From Ferruginibacter sp. (GTDB lineage Bacteria; Bacteroidota; Bacteroidia; Chitinophagales; Chitinophagaceae), in contig JAHBTN010000006.1 of NCBI GenBank assembly GCA_019638575.1, positions 1 to 64,000 on the forward strand: a stretch of 64,000 nucleotides of DNA, read 5' to 3'. Under the pieces are notes generated by a model. That model was not told where the DNA came from and searched no databases. It saw only the letters and a program-made list of their open reading frames with translations. Position 1 is the first letter of the stretch. Every line of letters begins with the position of its first letter. This document shows positions 52,849 to 62,309 of this stretch, in pieces. Both the position numbers and the translations under genes were made by a program.

Positions 52849-54147
52849 CTATTCTTCCATTTCTTCTTTTATCTCTTCAGATATTTTTACCAGCAGTTTA
52901 TCAATCCGCTGCCCGTCCATATCTATAATTTCAAAATCAAAACCGTTCCATTCAAACCGTTCGCCGGTATTGGGTATATGTTCCAGTTCGTGCAGTACAA
53001 AACCTGCCAGGGTATCAAAATCCTGTTCACCTTCGTTCATCCATTCGGTTTTATCAAAATGGCTTAAAAAATCATAAAACGGTATCTGTGCATCAACTAA
53101 ATAAGTGCCGTCTTCTCTTTCGGTAATTTCATATTCATCCTGCCCGCTTTGCGGCACATCGCCTACAATGGCTTCCAGCACATCGTTTAATGTAACCATA
53201 CCTTCAAGTGTACCGTATTCGTTTACAATAAAGCAACTGTGCATTTTGGCCGATTTAAATTTTTCGAGCAATTGGTAAGCACTGTTATTTTCCGGAACAA
53301 ACATAGCCGGCTTAGCCAAATCTTTAAGTTTAGTAGATGCAGATGCTTTTACAATATCTTTTACAAAAATCACTCCTGTAATGTCGTCAACTACTTTATC
53401 GCAAATGGGATAAGTAGAGTAGGCAAGAGTTTCAAACCTGTCTCTGAAATTTTGTACCGTATCGTTTTCATCAAACCAGATAATATCGGTACGGTGTGTC
53501 ATCAAAGAAGTGATATTGCGGTCGCCCAGGTGAAACAATCTTTCAATAATTTCTTTTTCTTCTTCTTCAATGGCCCCATGTTCGCTGCCTTCGTTTATCA
53601 TGGCTTTAATCTCATCTTCGGTAACGGCGTTGTCAGAAGATGTCTTGATATTGAAAACCTTAAAAAACAGGTGAGAGATAGATGATAGCAACCATACAAC
53701 CGGAAAAGTAATAGCCGATAATGAGTTCATGGGAGCCGAAACCAACCTGGCAATTTTTTCGGCTCGTAGCATACCCAGCCTTTTGGGTACCAGTTCGCCA
53801 AAAATGATAGACAGAAATGTAACAACAATTACAATGATAACGGTAGCAATCGTATCGGCATATGGTTTTAAAAAGGTAATCTTTTCAATATAGGGTTGTA
53901 CATATCCGCTAAACCTTTCGCCGGAGTACACACCCGTTAAAATGGCAATAAGGGTTATAAATATTTGTACAGTAGATAAGAATTTCTCAGGATTCTCTGC
54001 CAGGTCCAGCGCTACTTTGGCCTTTATATCACCCTTTTTGGCCATTGTTTCCAGCCTGGCTTTACGGGCACTTACCAATGCAATTTCCGTCATTACAAAC
54101 AGGCCATTAATGATAATGAGAACAGATAATATGAGAATTTCTACCAT
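52849..54147 (-). CDS. CNNM/CBS-domain protein (CorC/HlyC family)
   Basis: A 432-aa inner-membrane protein implicated in magnesium or cobalt efflux. Order: DUF21/CNNM membrane domain (residues 1-190; ILILSVLIIINGLFVMTEIA, IFITLIAILTGVYSGERF), two CBS domains (about 205-330, with MTHRTDIIWFDENDTVQNF and MVTLNDVLEAIVGDVP), and the CorC_HlyC transporter-associated domain (IPFYDFLSHFDKTEW, DFDTLAGFVLHELEHIPNTG). The name hemolysin-like is historical. It lies 5 nt downstream of the PAP2 gene, so the two share an operon. Confidence 0.94.
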   Translation of the reverse strand: MVEILILSVLIIINGLFVMTEIALVSARKARLETMAKKGDIKAKVALDLAENPEKFLSTVQIFITLIAILTGVYSGERFSGYVQPYIEKITFLKPYADTIATVIIVIVVTFLSIIFGELVPKRLGMLRAEKIARLVSAPMNSLSAITFPVVWLLSSISHLFFKVFNIKTSSDNAVTEDEIKAMINEGSEHGAIEEEEKEIIERLFHLGDRNITSLMTHRTDIIWFDENDTVQNFRDRFETLAYSTYPICDKVVDDITGVIFVKDIVKASASTKLKDLAKPAMFVPENNSAYQLLEKFKSAKMHSCFIVNEYGTLEGMVTLNDVLEAIVGDVPQSGQDEYEITEREDGTYLVDAQIPFYDFLSHFDKTEWMNEGEQDFDTLAGFVLHELEHIPNTGERFEWNGFDFEIIDMDGQRIDKLLVKISEEIKEEMEE

Positions 54148-54152
54148 TGGTA

Positions 54153-54716
54153 TTATGCTAATCCGTAGTTTTTGTTAAACGATTTTCCCGACAAATATCC
54201 GATAAGTATTCCAATTATGCCACCACAGAAAATATCAATAGGGTAGTGAACGCCAACATACATTTGTGCATAAGATATACTAAATGCCCAAAAGAAAAAT
54301 ATTGCTGGCCATTTTTTAAATTGTTTGCTTAGTGATATGTATAAAAATGTGGCAATAGAAAAATGATTGGCAGCATGCGATGATGTAAAACTGGAACTTT
54401 GTGGCCTGTAACCTACCAATACATGCACCCAGTTGGCAATACTTGCATCATTGCAGGGCCGTAAGCGTATTATGTTTTCTTTAATAATCTTACTGCTTAC
54501 AAAATCCGACAGGATAACTGTACCGGCGGCAAACAGCACCCACCACCAGCCTGTTTTTTTAAAATTAATGGTGATAAGTAATATCATGAATAAATAAAAC
54601 GGTATCCATAGATTTGAATTTCGCAGCCAGGGCATCAGCCAGTCGAAGAAAGAATTACTCCATTGGTTGTTGATGATACGGAAAAGGTGCTTGTCGAAAT
54701 TTATGAGTTGTTCCAT
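54153..54716 (-). CDS. PAP2-superfamily phosphatase
   Basis: A 187-aa membrane phosphatase, probably acting on lipid phosphates such as undecaprenyl pyrophosphate or phosphatidic acid. All three motifs are visible: IKENIIRLRPCND (KxxxxxxRP), SSFTSSHAANHF (PSGH-like, here SSH) and AQMYVGVHYPIDIFCGG (SRxxxxxHxxxD-like). Five hydrophobic segments span the rest. The first gene of a two-gene unit with CorC. The substrate is not decided by sequence. Confidence 0.93.
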   Translation of the reverse strand: MEQLINFDKHLFRIINNQWSNSFFDWLMPWLRNSNLWIPFYLFMILLITINFKKTGWWWVLFAAGTVILSDFVSSKIIKENIIRLRPCNDASIANWVHVLVGYRPQSSSFTSSHAANHFSIATFLYISLSKQFKKWPAIFFFWAFSISYAQMYVGVHYPIDIFCGGIIGILIGYLSGKSFNKNYGLA

Positions 54717-54764
54717 TTATTGTAAGATGTGTGATATTTAACCTCTATCCAAAAATAATTAAAC

Positions 54765-54772
54765 TAATTTTG
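54765..54772 (+). promoter_or_regulatory. -7 box of the first LTA-synthase-like gene
   Basis: TAATTTTG matches TAnnTTTG, 21 nt before ATG 54794. No good -33 box is seen. Confidence 0.4.
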
Positions 54773-54793
54773 ATATCTATTAAATAATTGTGC

Positions 54794-56800
54794 ATGCTGT
54801 TTTTACAAAAGATACCCAAACTGCTGCGTTGGATATTTTCGATTTGTTTTATTTTACTGTTGGTGATGACGTTTGCCAGGTTCATTATTTATTGGTCGTT
54901 TAATCCGCCTGGCAAGGCCTTTTCCGGTTCGGCATTTATTATGGGTGCCAGGTACGATGCAAGGGTGGTATGTATTATTGGGCTTGTGATAATGCTTTTG
55001 TGTGCCATACCAATCTTACATCCATTTAAAAATTATGCGGCAAAAAAATTCTGGAACATTTTTATACCCTTTATATTTCTTGTGCAGGTTTTAGTATTAG
55101 CTATAGATTATTATCATTTTGATTATTTGCACCAACGCCTTAATGCTACCGTATTAAACTACCTGCAGGATGCAGGCATTTCATTTAATATGATGTGGCA
55201 ATCGTACCCACTTGTAAAAATTGCAATCACATTTTTGTTACTGCTGCTTTTAGCAAGATATGTTTTTGGCAGGTTGCTTGCTTATTATCAGCATCAATAC
55301 AGTTTTGATACAAGAAAACGAAGCATACATTATGTTTTAGCATTCCTGCTTTTTGGTGTTTTTATTTTTGGTAAAATTGGGCAGTTTCCTTTACGCTGGA
55401 GTGATGCCTATACACTAAGCGACGATTTTAAAGCCAACCTTGCATTAAACCCGTTTCAAAGTTTTTTAAGCACTTTAAACTTCAGGAATACCACGTATGA
55501 TATTAAAAAAGTGAGGGCTGGTTACAGGATGATGGCCAGTTACCTGCAGGTGAATAATCCCGATAGTGCAAAACTGAATTTTACAAGAACATATACTGTT
55601 GCCGATACCACCAACAGCAAACCAAATATTGTTTTAGTTATTTGCGAAAGTTTTAGCGCATATAAAAGCAGCATGTATAATAACCCGTTAAACACTACAC
55701 CCTATTTTAACGAGTTGTGTAAAAATGGAATTTTCTTTGACCGCTGCTTTACACCTGCCTATGGTACAGCCCGTGGCGTGTGGGCTACTATTACCGGCAT
55801 ACCCGATGTAGAAAGCCCTAAAACTGCCAGCCGCAATCCCAATGCTGTTGACCAGCAAACCATCATCAACAGTTTTAAAGGTTATAATAATTTTTATTTT
55901 TTGGGAGGAAGCGCCACCTGGGCCAATATACGTGGTTTGTTAACTAACAATATTAATAACTTAAAACTGTTTGAGCAGGATGATTATAATGCAAAGAAGA
56001 TTGATGTATGGGGCATCAGCGATAAAAATTTATTCCTGGAAGCTAACAAAGTTTTAAAGCAGCAAAACAATCCATTTTTTGCCATTATACAAACAGCCGA
56101 TAACCACCGGCCTTACACCATACCCGATGAAGACAGGGATGAATTTAAATTACTTTCATTTTCTACCGATTCATTAAAAAGATTTGGGTTTGAAAGCAAC
56201 GAAGAAATGAATGCATTCAGGTACACCGACTTTTGTTACCAAAAATTTATGGAAGCAGCACAAAAAGAAAAGTATTTTAAAAACACGATTTTTGTTTTTG
56301 TGGGAGATCATGGCATACGCTACAACGGCACACTCGATTATTTCCCTAAAGCATGGACCGAACAAGGCCTTACCTGCGAACATGTACCATTGCTTTTTTA
56401 TGCACCGGCTTTATTAAAACCACAAAGGATACATGATGTGGCATCGCAGGTAGATGTGTTGCCAAGCATTGCGTCGCTTGCAAACATTTCGTACAGCAAT
56501 AATTCGCTTGGCCGAAATTTATTTGATACGATTACAAACATGCAATATAAAACTACTTACCCCGGCGGTAAATTTGCTTTTGTAATTGACCACGATGTTA
56601 AATCAATTGGCCTGGTGGGTAATGAATATTATTACTTAAAGAATTTAAAAACAGGCAAGGAAGATTTTGTTTCTATGACAGGAAATGAGCCCGTACCTGT
56701 GAATACTGAAACTGTTTTTTTAAAAGAATACCTGCAAAAACTTACAGATTCTTATTATCAAACAGCCCAATACCTTCTTTTAAATAATAAGAAACAGTAA
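54794..56800 (+). CDS. LTA synthase-like membrane sulfatase (copy 1)
   Basis: A 668-aa protein with five N-terminal hydrophobic helices (residues about 8-205) and an extracytoplasmic sulfatase-fold domain. It carries PNIVLVICESFSAYKSSMYN (metal ligand Glu), FTPAYGTARGVWATITGIP (probable nucleophile Thr), FIQTADNHRPYT-type IIQTADNHRPYTIPDED and FVFVGDHGIRYNG. LTA synthases transfer glycerol phosphate; Gram-negative relatives (OpgB-like) add phosphoglycerol or phosphoethanolamine to glycans or lipids. The substrate here is unknown. TTG 54788 is in frame but ATG 54794 is preferred. A paralogue follows after 67 nt. Confidence 0.92.
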   Translation: MLFLQKIPKLLRWIFSICFILLLVMTFARFIIYWSFNPPGKAFSGSAFIMGARYDARVVCIIGLVIMLLCAIPILHPFKNYAAKKFWNIFIPFIFLVQVLVLAIDYYHFDYLHQRLNATVLNYLQDAGISFNMMWQSYPLVKIAITFLLLLLLARYVFGRLLAYYQHQYSFDTRKRSIHYVLAFLLFGVFIFGKIGQFPLRWSDAYTLSDDFKANLALNPFQSFLSTLNFRNTTYDIKKVRAGYRMMASYLQVNNPDSAKLNFTRTYTVADTTNSKPNIVLVICESFSAYKSSMYNNPLNTTPYFNELCKNGIFFDRCFTPAYGTARGVWATITGIPDVESPKTASRNPNAVDQQTIINSFKGYNNFYFLGGSATWANIRGLLTNNINNLKLFEQDDYNAKKIDVWGISDKNLFLEANKVLKQQNNPFFAIIQTADNHRPYTIPDEDRDEFKLLSFSTDSLKRFGFESNEEMNAFRYTDFCYQKFMEAAQKEKYFKNTIFVFVGDHGIRYNGTLDYFPKAWTEQGLTCEHVPLLFYAPALLKPQRIHDVASQVDVLPSIASLANISYSNNSLGRNLFDTITNMQYKTTYPGGKFAFVIDHDVKSIGLVGNEYYYLKNLKTGKEDFVSMTGNEPVPVNTETVFLKEYLQKLTDSYYQTAQYLLLNNKKQ

Positions 56801-56867
56801 CTGTGAATTTAATAAAGTACTATTTCTGTATATTCGCTTTCTTTGTTCAGGCTAAGTAATTACCAAT

Positions 56868-58844
56868 ATGCTCATCAGCAGGCGTGTACCAAAAACCATA
56901 CAGTGGATAATAAAACTATTCATCATATACCTGTGTATATTCACTGCATTTCGTATAGCCACTGTTATTTGTTTTAAACCAGGAAATATTAATGTGTTTG
57001 AACTTGGCCCTGCATTTTGGCTGGGGTTAAAATACGACCTGCGCTGGATTGCCATCATCCTGCTGCCCATTGCGTTGCTTTCATTATATCCACGCCTGTC
57101 GCCATTTTACAGCGAGCGGAACAAAAAAATATGGACAATTTATTTAGGATTTTTAACGCTGCTTGTTTTGTTTTTTTATGGCGCCGATTTTGGGCAGTTT
57201 GCTTACATCAACGCAAGGCTTAATGCAGATGCTTTAATTTTTGCCGAAGACCCAAGGGAGAGTTTACAAATGGTGTGGCAGAGTTACCCCATTGTGTGGA
57301 TACTGCTTGGCCTGGCCGGCGCCGTAGTGATGATGACCTGGATGTTCAGGCGCATGCACGTAGATGTAACTGAAAAAAATATCAACATCCATAAATTTTC
57401 ATACCGTCGCCGGTGGCATGCAGCATCGCTATTATTGTTGGGGTGGTTTGTTTATGGATTTTTAACTGTAAAACCGTTAAATTTTTTCAGGGCATTTGGT
57501 TTAAATGATGAGTTTAAAAGTAACCTTGCTTTAAACCCCTTACAGAATTTTTTTACCACACTTAGGTTTAGAAAAGCCGATCATAATAATAAAGCGGCAG
57601 AATATTACAGCACTATTGCAAAGTTTTTGCAACTGCAAAACAATAACAACGGGCATAATCCTTATGCAAGGTTAATACAACCCGGCAGTAAAGCTTTAGA
57701 AAGCCAGCCCAATATTGTGGTTGTTATCTGCGAAAGTTTTAGCATGTATAAAAGCAGTATGAGTGGCAATCCCTTAAACAGTACGCCTTATTTTAATGAA
57801 ATGTGTAACAACGGTATTTTTTTTGAAAGATGTTTTACACCAACATTTGGTACAGCACGAGGTGTTTTTGCTTTACTTACCGGCATACCCGATGTACAGC
57901 TTTCTAAATTTTCTACCCGTAATGAAGAATCGGTGAAACAACGTACAATTGTAAATAATTTTGAAGGCTACGAAAAATTTTATTTCCTGGGAGGCAGAAG
58001 CCAGTTTAATAATTTTAAAGGCCTGTTTGAAAATATTGATAGCCTGCATGTTTATGAAGAAGGAGATTATAAAGCAGCCAACCTGAATGTGTGGGGCATC
58101 AGCGATAAAAACCTTTTTTTAGAAGCAAATGATATATTGGCTAAACAGCAAAAACCATTTTTTGCATTTATACAAACAGCCGATAATCACCGGCCATTTG
58201 ATATACCGGCAGAAGATACTGATTTTAAAAGAGAGGTTATTCCCGATGCAGATTTAGTAAAGTATGGGTTTGAATCGCTGAAAGAATACCATGCATTTGC
58301 ATATACCGATTATTGTATTAAAAAATTTATGGAAGCAGCAAAAAACAGCCCTTATTTTAATAATACCATTTTTGTTTTTACAGGTGATCACGGCGTGGAA
58401 GGAAATGCTTCTGCCATTTATCCCCAGGCATGGACAGAGCAACGGCTTAGTGATGAACATGTACCTTTACTTTTTTATGCACCGGCATTGCTCACACCTC
58501 AAAAAAGAACAGAAGCCGTATCGCAAATTGATATATTACCAACGATAGCAGGTATGCTGCAACAACCTTATTTAAATACTACGCTTGGCCGAGACCTGCT
58601 AGATACAAACAAAAAAGAAGATGCGGCATTTATCATTTATCATGCCCCCGGGTGGATTGGCGTGGTTAATAATGATTATTATTTCCGGAAAAATATACGT
58701 ATTAAAAAAGAAGAGTTGGTACCCGTACGCAATAACCTCCCGGTGTTAAATAATGTGCAGCAAGATTCGGTAAAAGCACATTTATCGCAACTTACATCAG
58801 CTATTTATGAAACTGCCAGGTGGATGCTTATTAATAATAAATAA
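56868..58844 (+). CDS. LTA synthase-like membrane sulfatase (copy 2)
   Basis: A 658-aa paralogue of the preceding gene with the same layout: about five membrane helices, then PNIVVVICESFSMYKSSMSG, FTPTFGTARGVFALLTGIPD, FIQTADNHRPFDIPAED and FVFTGDHGVEGNAS. The catalytic region is nearly superimposable on copy 1, while the membrane domain and the loops diverge, so this is an old tandem duplication. It is probably co-transcribed with copy 1. It likely modifies an envelope polymer or lipid; the two copies may have different acceptors. Confidence 0.92.
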   Translation: MLISRRVPKTIQWIIKLFIIYLCIFTAFRIATVICFKPGNINVFELGPAFWLGLKYDLRWIAIILLPIALLSLYPRLSPFYSERNKKIWTIYLGFLTLLVLFFYGADFGQFAYINARLNADALIFAEDPRESLQMVWQSYPIVWILLGLAGAVVMMTWMFRRMHVDVTEKNINIHKFSYRRRWHAASLLLLGWFVYGFLTVKPLNFFRAFGLNDEFKSNLALNPLQNFFTTLRFRKADHNNKAAEYYSTIAKFLQLQNNNNGHNPYARLIQPGSKALESQPNIVVVICESFSMYKSSMSGNPLNSTPYFNEMCNNGIFFERCFTPTFGTARGVFALLTGIPDVQLSKFSTRNEESVKQRTIVNNFEGYEKFYFLGGRSQFNNFKGLFENIDSLHVYEEGDYKAANLNVWGISDKNLFLEANDILAKQQKPFFAFIQTADNHRPFDIPAEDTDFKREVIPDADLVKYGFESLKEYHAFAYTDYCIKKFMEAAKNSPYFNNTIFVFTGDHGVEGNASAIYPQAWTEQRLSDEHVPLLFYAPALLTPQKRTEAVSQIDILPTIAGMLQQPYLNTTLGRDLLDTNKKEDAAFIIYHAPGWIGVVNNDYYFRKNIRIKKEELVPVRNNLPVLNNVQQDSVKAHLSQLTSAIYETARWMLINNK

Positions 58845-58866
58845 AAAAAGCCTGTTGAGGTTTTTT
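58845..58866 (+). terminator. Weak terminator after the LTA-synthase-like pair
   Basis: An A run, CCT, loop GTTG, AGG and a T6 run form a short A/T-extended hairpin with one bulged G, right after the stop codon at 58844. Confidence 0.4.
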
Positions 58867-58916
58867 GTGGAAAGATGAATACAACAAAATGATTTCAATA
58901 ACAGCAGCAAAAGAAA

Positions 58917-59660
58917 TTAAACGTTCACTTTTTTTGCAATCATTAACATGCGCTGCGATTTTTTTACATCATAAATACCAAAATCATAATCGCCAAACAC
59001 TTCCTGTATTTGCAAACCCTGGTAAGCAAACATTTCGGTAAAATCGCCCAGCGAAAACTTAGCTACCTTTTCTGTAAAAACAAATGGTTCTTCAAATTCT
59101 TCGTCTTCTATAATAACTTTCTTGTAAAAATGTGTTTCATCAAACCACTTGGTGATGATAAAAGTTATACCCTCAATTTCTTTTTGTGATTGGTGTACCA
59201 GGTGGTCTTCGGCATAATGCACATTCAGGTAATCCATAATAAATACACCGTCTTTTTTTAAAGATTTTGCAATGGTGCGTATGGCATTATCATGTTCACG
59301 GCGTGTTTTAAAATAACCAAAGCTGGTAAAAAAATTAAAGGCATAATCAAAATAATTTATGCTAAAGGGCAACCGCATATCGTGTTTAAAAAAATGAAGG
59401 TTTTCATGGGCATGTTGCAAGGCTTCATTAATGCTGTAATCGCTTAAATCTATACCGGTTACATCAAAACCTTTATTTGCCAGTTGAATGGAATGGCGCC
59501 CTTTGCCACAGGCCACATCAAGCATACGGCTGCCAGGGGCCGGTTGCAGGTAATTGATGAGGTTGTCAATAAAAACTGCAGCTTCCCTGTGATCTCTTTT
59601 AAAATAAAGCAAATGATAGTAAGATGAATTGAACCAATCTTTAAACCAGGTTTGTTGCAT
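58917..59660 (-). CDS. Class I SAM-dependent methyltransferase
   Basis: A 247-aa protein from the Met of MQQTWFKDWFNSSYYHLLYF; ATG 59717 adds 19 unlike residues. The SAM-binding motif is RMLDVACGKGRHSIQLANKG followed by FDVTGIDLS, and MRLPFSINYFDYAFNFFTSF and IMDYLNVHYAED mark the later strands of the Rossmann fold. The N-terminal SYYHLLYFKRDHREAAVFI is typical of a Bacteroidota subgroup with no assigned substrate. It is divergent from the glmM-type gene; a palindrome (59715-59742) lies between them. Confidence 0.92.
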   Translation of the reverse strand: MQQTWFKDWFNSSYYHLLYFKRDHREAAVFIDNLINYLQPAPGSRMLDVACGKGRHSIQLANKGFDVTGIDLSDYSINEALQHAHENLHFFKHDMRLPFSINYFDYAFNFFTSFGYFKTRREHDNAIRTIAKSLKKDGVFIMDYLNVHYAEDHLVHQSQKEIEGITFIITKWFDETHFYKKVIIEDEEFEEPFVFTEKVAKFSLGDFTEMFAYQGLQIQEVFGDYDFGIYDVKKSQRMLMIAKKVNV

Positions 59661-59714
59661 ATATACAAAGTTAAAGGAATGCAGGCAGTGGTTAAAAAAT
59701 TTCAAATGGGCATG

Positions 59715-59742
59715 CAATTGCTAAATGCCAGTTTAGCAACTG
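59715..59742. promoter_or_regulatory. Operator-like palindrome in the divergent promoter
   Basis: CAATTGCTAAA (59715-59725) and TTTAGCAACTG (59732-59742) are inverted repeats with one mismatch across a 6-nt centre; the inner 8 bp are perfect. The right arm covers the -33 box of the glmM promoter, so a bound protein would block it. Confidence 0.45.
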
Positions 59743-59762
59743 GAAACTGTTTCATATCTTTG
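59732..59762 (+). promoter_or_regulatory. glmM promoter
   Basis: TTTA (59732-59735), a 19-nt spacer, and TATCTTTG (59755-59762), 22 nt before ATG 59785, fit the Bacteroidota consensus. Confidence 0.65.
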
Positions 59763-59784
59763 CCATCCCTAAAAAGGTTTTATA

Positions 59785-61164
59785 ATGGCATTGATAAAGA
59801 GCATTTCGGGCATACGTGGCACTATTGGCGGAAACACAAATGATAACCTTACACCTATCGACATTGTTAAGTTTGCAGCTGCTTATGGTAGTTGGATTTT
59901 GCAAAAAGAAAACAACAAAAAAATAGTTATTGGCCGTGATGGCCGCATCAGCGGACAAATGGTGAGCAGCCTTGTTTCAAACACTTTAATTGGTTTGGGG
60001 CTTGATGTGGTTGACCTTGGATTAAGTACCACTCCAACCGTAGAAATGGCGGTGGTATTTGAATCAGCAGCAGGTGGTATCATTTTAACAGCCAGCCACA
60101 ACCCCAAAGAATGGAATGCACTTAAATTATTAAACAGTAAAGGCGAATTTATAAGTGCAGAAGATGGTAAACGAATATTAAAATCGGCTGAAAAAGAAGA
60201 TTTTAATTTTGCACTTGTTGATAAGCTGGGTACTTATACAAAAGACGAAAGCTTATTGCAGAAACATATTGATGCCGTACTTAAATATGAACTGGTAGAT
60301 ATGGCTGCCATAAAAAACAGGAATTTTAAAGTGGTGGTTGATGCCGTTAACAGTACCGGCGCCATTGCGGTACCGGCTTTATTAAAACAATTAGGCGTTA
60401 ATGATGTGGTGGTGCTGAATGAAACGGTGAATGGAAAATTTGCCCATAATCCCGAACCCCTGCCCGAACACTTGAAAGAACTGAGCAATGCCGTAAAAAA
60501 ACACAATGCCGATTTAGGTATTGCCGTAGATCCGGATGTGGACCGGCTTTGTTTTGTTTGTGAAGACGGCAGCATGTTTGGCGAAGAATATACCCTGGTG
60601 GCAGTGGCCGATTATATTTTAAGCAAGCGTAAGGGAAATACAGTATCAAACATGTCATCAACAAAAGCATTAAAAGATGTTACATTAAAGCATGGAGGCC
60701 AATATTTTCCAAGCATGGTGGGCGAAGTAAATGTGGTGAGCAAAATGAAAGCTGTGGATGCGGTAATTGGTGGCGAAGGCAATGGCGGTATCATTGTGCC
60801 CGACCTGCATTACGGAAGAGATGCGTTGATAGGTATTGCACTTTTTTTAACGCACCTGGCCAACAGCAAAAAAAGCATCAAAAAATTACGCAGCACTTAT
60901 CCCGATTATTTCATCAGTAAAAATAAAATAGAGCTGGTAAATGGTACTGATGTAAAAACCATTTTCGAAAACATAAAAACTATTTATAAAAACCATCCAA
61001 TAAATACAGAGGATGGCTTAAAGATTGAATTTGAAAATGACTGGGTGCATTTACGAACCAGCAATACCGAACCTATCATTCGCATTTATGCCGAAAGCGA
61101 TTATGAATCAAAAGCAGATAATATAGCCAAAAAACTGATGCAGGATATAGGTAAGATGATGTAA
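59785..61164 (+). CDS. glmM: Phosphoglucosamine mutase-type phosphohexomutase
   Basis: It converts glucosamine 6-phosphate to glucosamine 1-phosphate for cell-wall UDP-GlcNAc synthesis; phosphomannomutase activity is possible in this superfamily. The 459-aa protein has the four PGM signatures: ISGIRGTIGG (start), the phosphoserine loop TASHNPKEWNALKLL, the metal-binding DPDVDRLCFV, the sugar-binding GEGNGGIIVP, and the phosphate-binding RTSNTEPIIRIYAE. It is cytosolic. The cysteine desulfurase gene follows after 13 nt. Confidence 0.93.
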   Translation: MALIKSISGIRGTIGGNTNDNLTPIDIVKFAAAYGSWILQKENNKKIVIGRDGRISGQMVSSLVSNTLIGLGLDVVDLGLSTTPTVEMAVVFESAAGGIILTASHNPKEWNALKLLNSKGEFISAEDGKRILKSAEKEDFNFALVDKLGTYTKDESLLQKHIDAVLKYELVDMAAIKNRNFKVVVDAVNSTGAIAVPALLKQLGVNDVVVLNETVNGKFAHNPEPLPEHLKELSNAVKKHNADLGIAVDPDVDRLCFVCEDGSMFGEEYTLVAVADYILSKRKGNTVSNMSSTKALKDVTLKHGGQYFPSMVGEVNVVSKMKAVDAVIGGEGNGGIIVPDLHYGRDALIGIALFLTHLANSKKSIKKLRSTYPDYFISKNKIELVNGTDVKTIFENIKTIYKNHPINTEDGLKIEFENDWVHLRTSNTEPIIRIYAESDYESKADNIAKKLMQDIGKMM

Positions 61165-61177
61165 ACTTTAAATAACA

Positions 61178-62305
61178 ATGAACCGTATTTATTTTGACAA
61201 TGCAGCAACTACAGCACTTGATCCAACAGTTTTGGAAACAATGATGCCGTATTTAACCGAAAAATTTGGAAATCCATCTTCTATTTATTCTTATGGAAGA
61301 GAAACCCGTATGGCCATAGAAACGGCCCGTAAAAGCGTTGCTAAAATATTAAATGCACACCCTGCAGAAATATTTTTTACCAGTGGTGGCACCGAAAGCA
61401 GTAATACAGCAATAACCTGCGCCATCAGGGACCTTGGTTGCAGGCATATTATCACATCGCCAATTGAACACCATGCGGTAACCCACTCTGTAGAACATAT
61501 AGATAACCAGGATATAGCCAAGGTGAGCTATGTAAAATTATTACCCAATGGCCATGTGGATATTGATGATCTTGAAAAACTATTGGCTGCCAGCGATGAA
61601 AAAACATTTGTGACCCTGATGCATGCCAATAATGAAATTGGAAATATACTTGACATAAATGCAGTGGGTGAACTGTGCAAATTGTATGGCGCTATTTTTC
61701 ACAGCGATACGGTGCAAACGGTAGGCCATCTTCCGTTTGATCTAAGAAAAACACCGGTACATTTTATTACCGGCGCTGCACATAAATTTCATGGGCCCAA
61801 AGGTGTGGGTATGCTGTATATAAACGAAAATGTAAAAATAAAACCATTTGTACACGGCGGCTCGCAGGAACGAAACATGCGTGCCGGCACTGAAAACCTT
61901 TACGGTATAGTGGGTTTTGCAAAAGCTTTGGAAATGGCTACCGCCACTATGGAAGAAGATATGGCTTATATAGGCACTTTGAAATATTACATGATGGATG
62001 AATTAAAAAAACACATCAAAGGCGTATCATTTAACGGTGATACTCTTGGCAGAAGTTTATATACAGTACTGAGTGCAGGTTTTCCAAAAACAGAAAAATC
62101 GGAAATGATATTATTTAACCTCGATATAAATAATATTTGTGCCAGCGGTGGTAGCGCCTGTACAAGCGGTGCCGACCAGGGGAGCCATGTTATTCGTGCC
62201 ATCAATAATAATCCCAACCAGGTTACGGTGCGTTTTAGTTTTAGTAAGCATAATACAAAGGCAGAGGTTGATACAGTAGTTTCAAAATTAAAAGAACTGG
62301 TTTAA
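61178..62305 (+). CDS. Cysteine desulfurase (NifS/IscS-like)
   Basis: The PLP enzyme removes sulfur from L-cysteine for Fe-S clusters or tRNA thiolation. The 375-aa protein has YFDNAATTALDPTVL, FTSGGTESSNTAI, the PLP lysine in AAHKFHGPKGVGML, HGGSQERNMRAGTEN and the catalytic Cys in CASGGSACTSGADQG. The SACTSG loop is longer than in SufS, fitting the IscS/NifS group. No iscU, suf or scaffold gene is adjacent. It is probably co-transcribed with glmM (13-nt gap). Confidence 0.94.
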   Translation: MNRIYFDNAATTALDPTVLETMMPYLTEKFGNPSSIYSYGRETRMAIETARKSVAKILNAHPAEIFFTSGGTESSNTAITCAIRDLGCRHIITSPIEHHAVTHSVEHIDNQDIAKVSYVKLLPNGHVDIDDLEKLLAASDEKTFVTLMHANNEIGNILDINAVGELCKLYGAIFHSDTVQTVGHLPFDLRKTPVHFITGAAHKFHGPKGVGMLYINENVKIKPFVHGGSQERNMRAGTENLYGIVGFAKALEMATATMEEDMAYIGTLKYYMMDELKKHIKGVSFNGDTLGRSLYTVLSAGFPKTEKSEMILFNLDINNICASGGSACTSGADQGSHVIRAINNNPNQVTVRFSFSKHNTKAEVDTVVSKLKELV

Positions 62306-62309
62306 CGTT

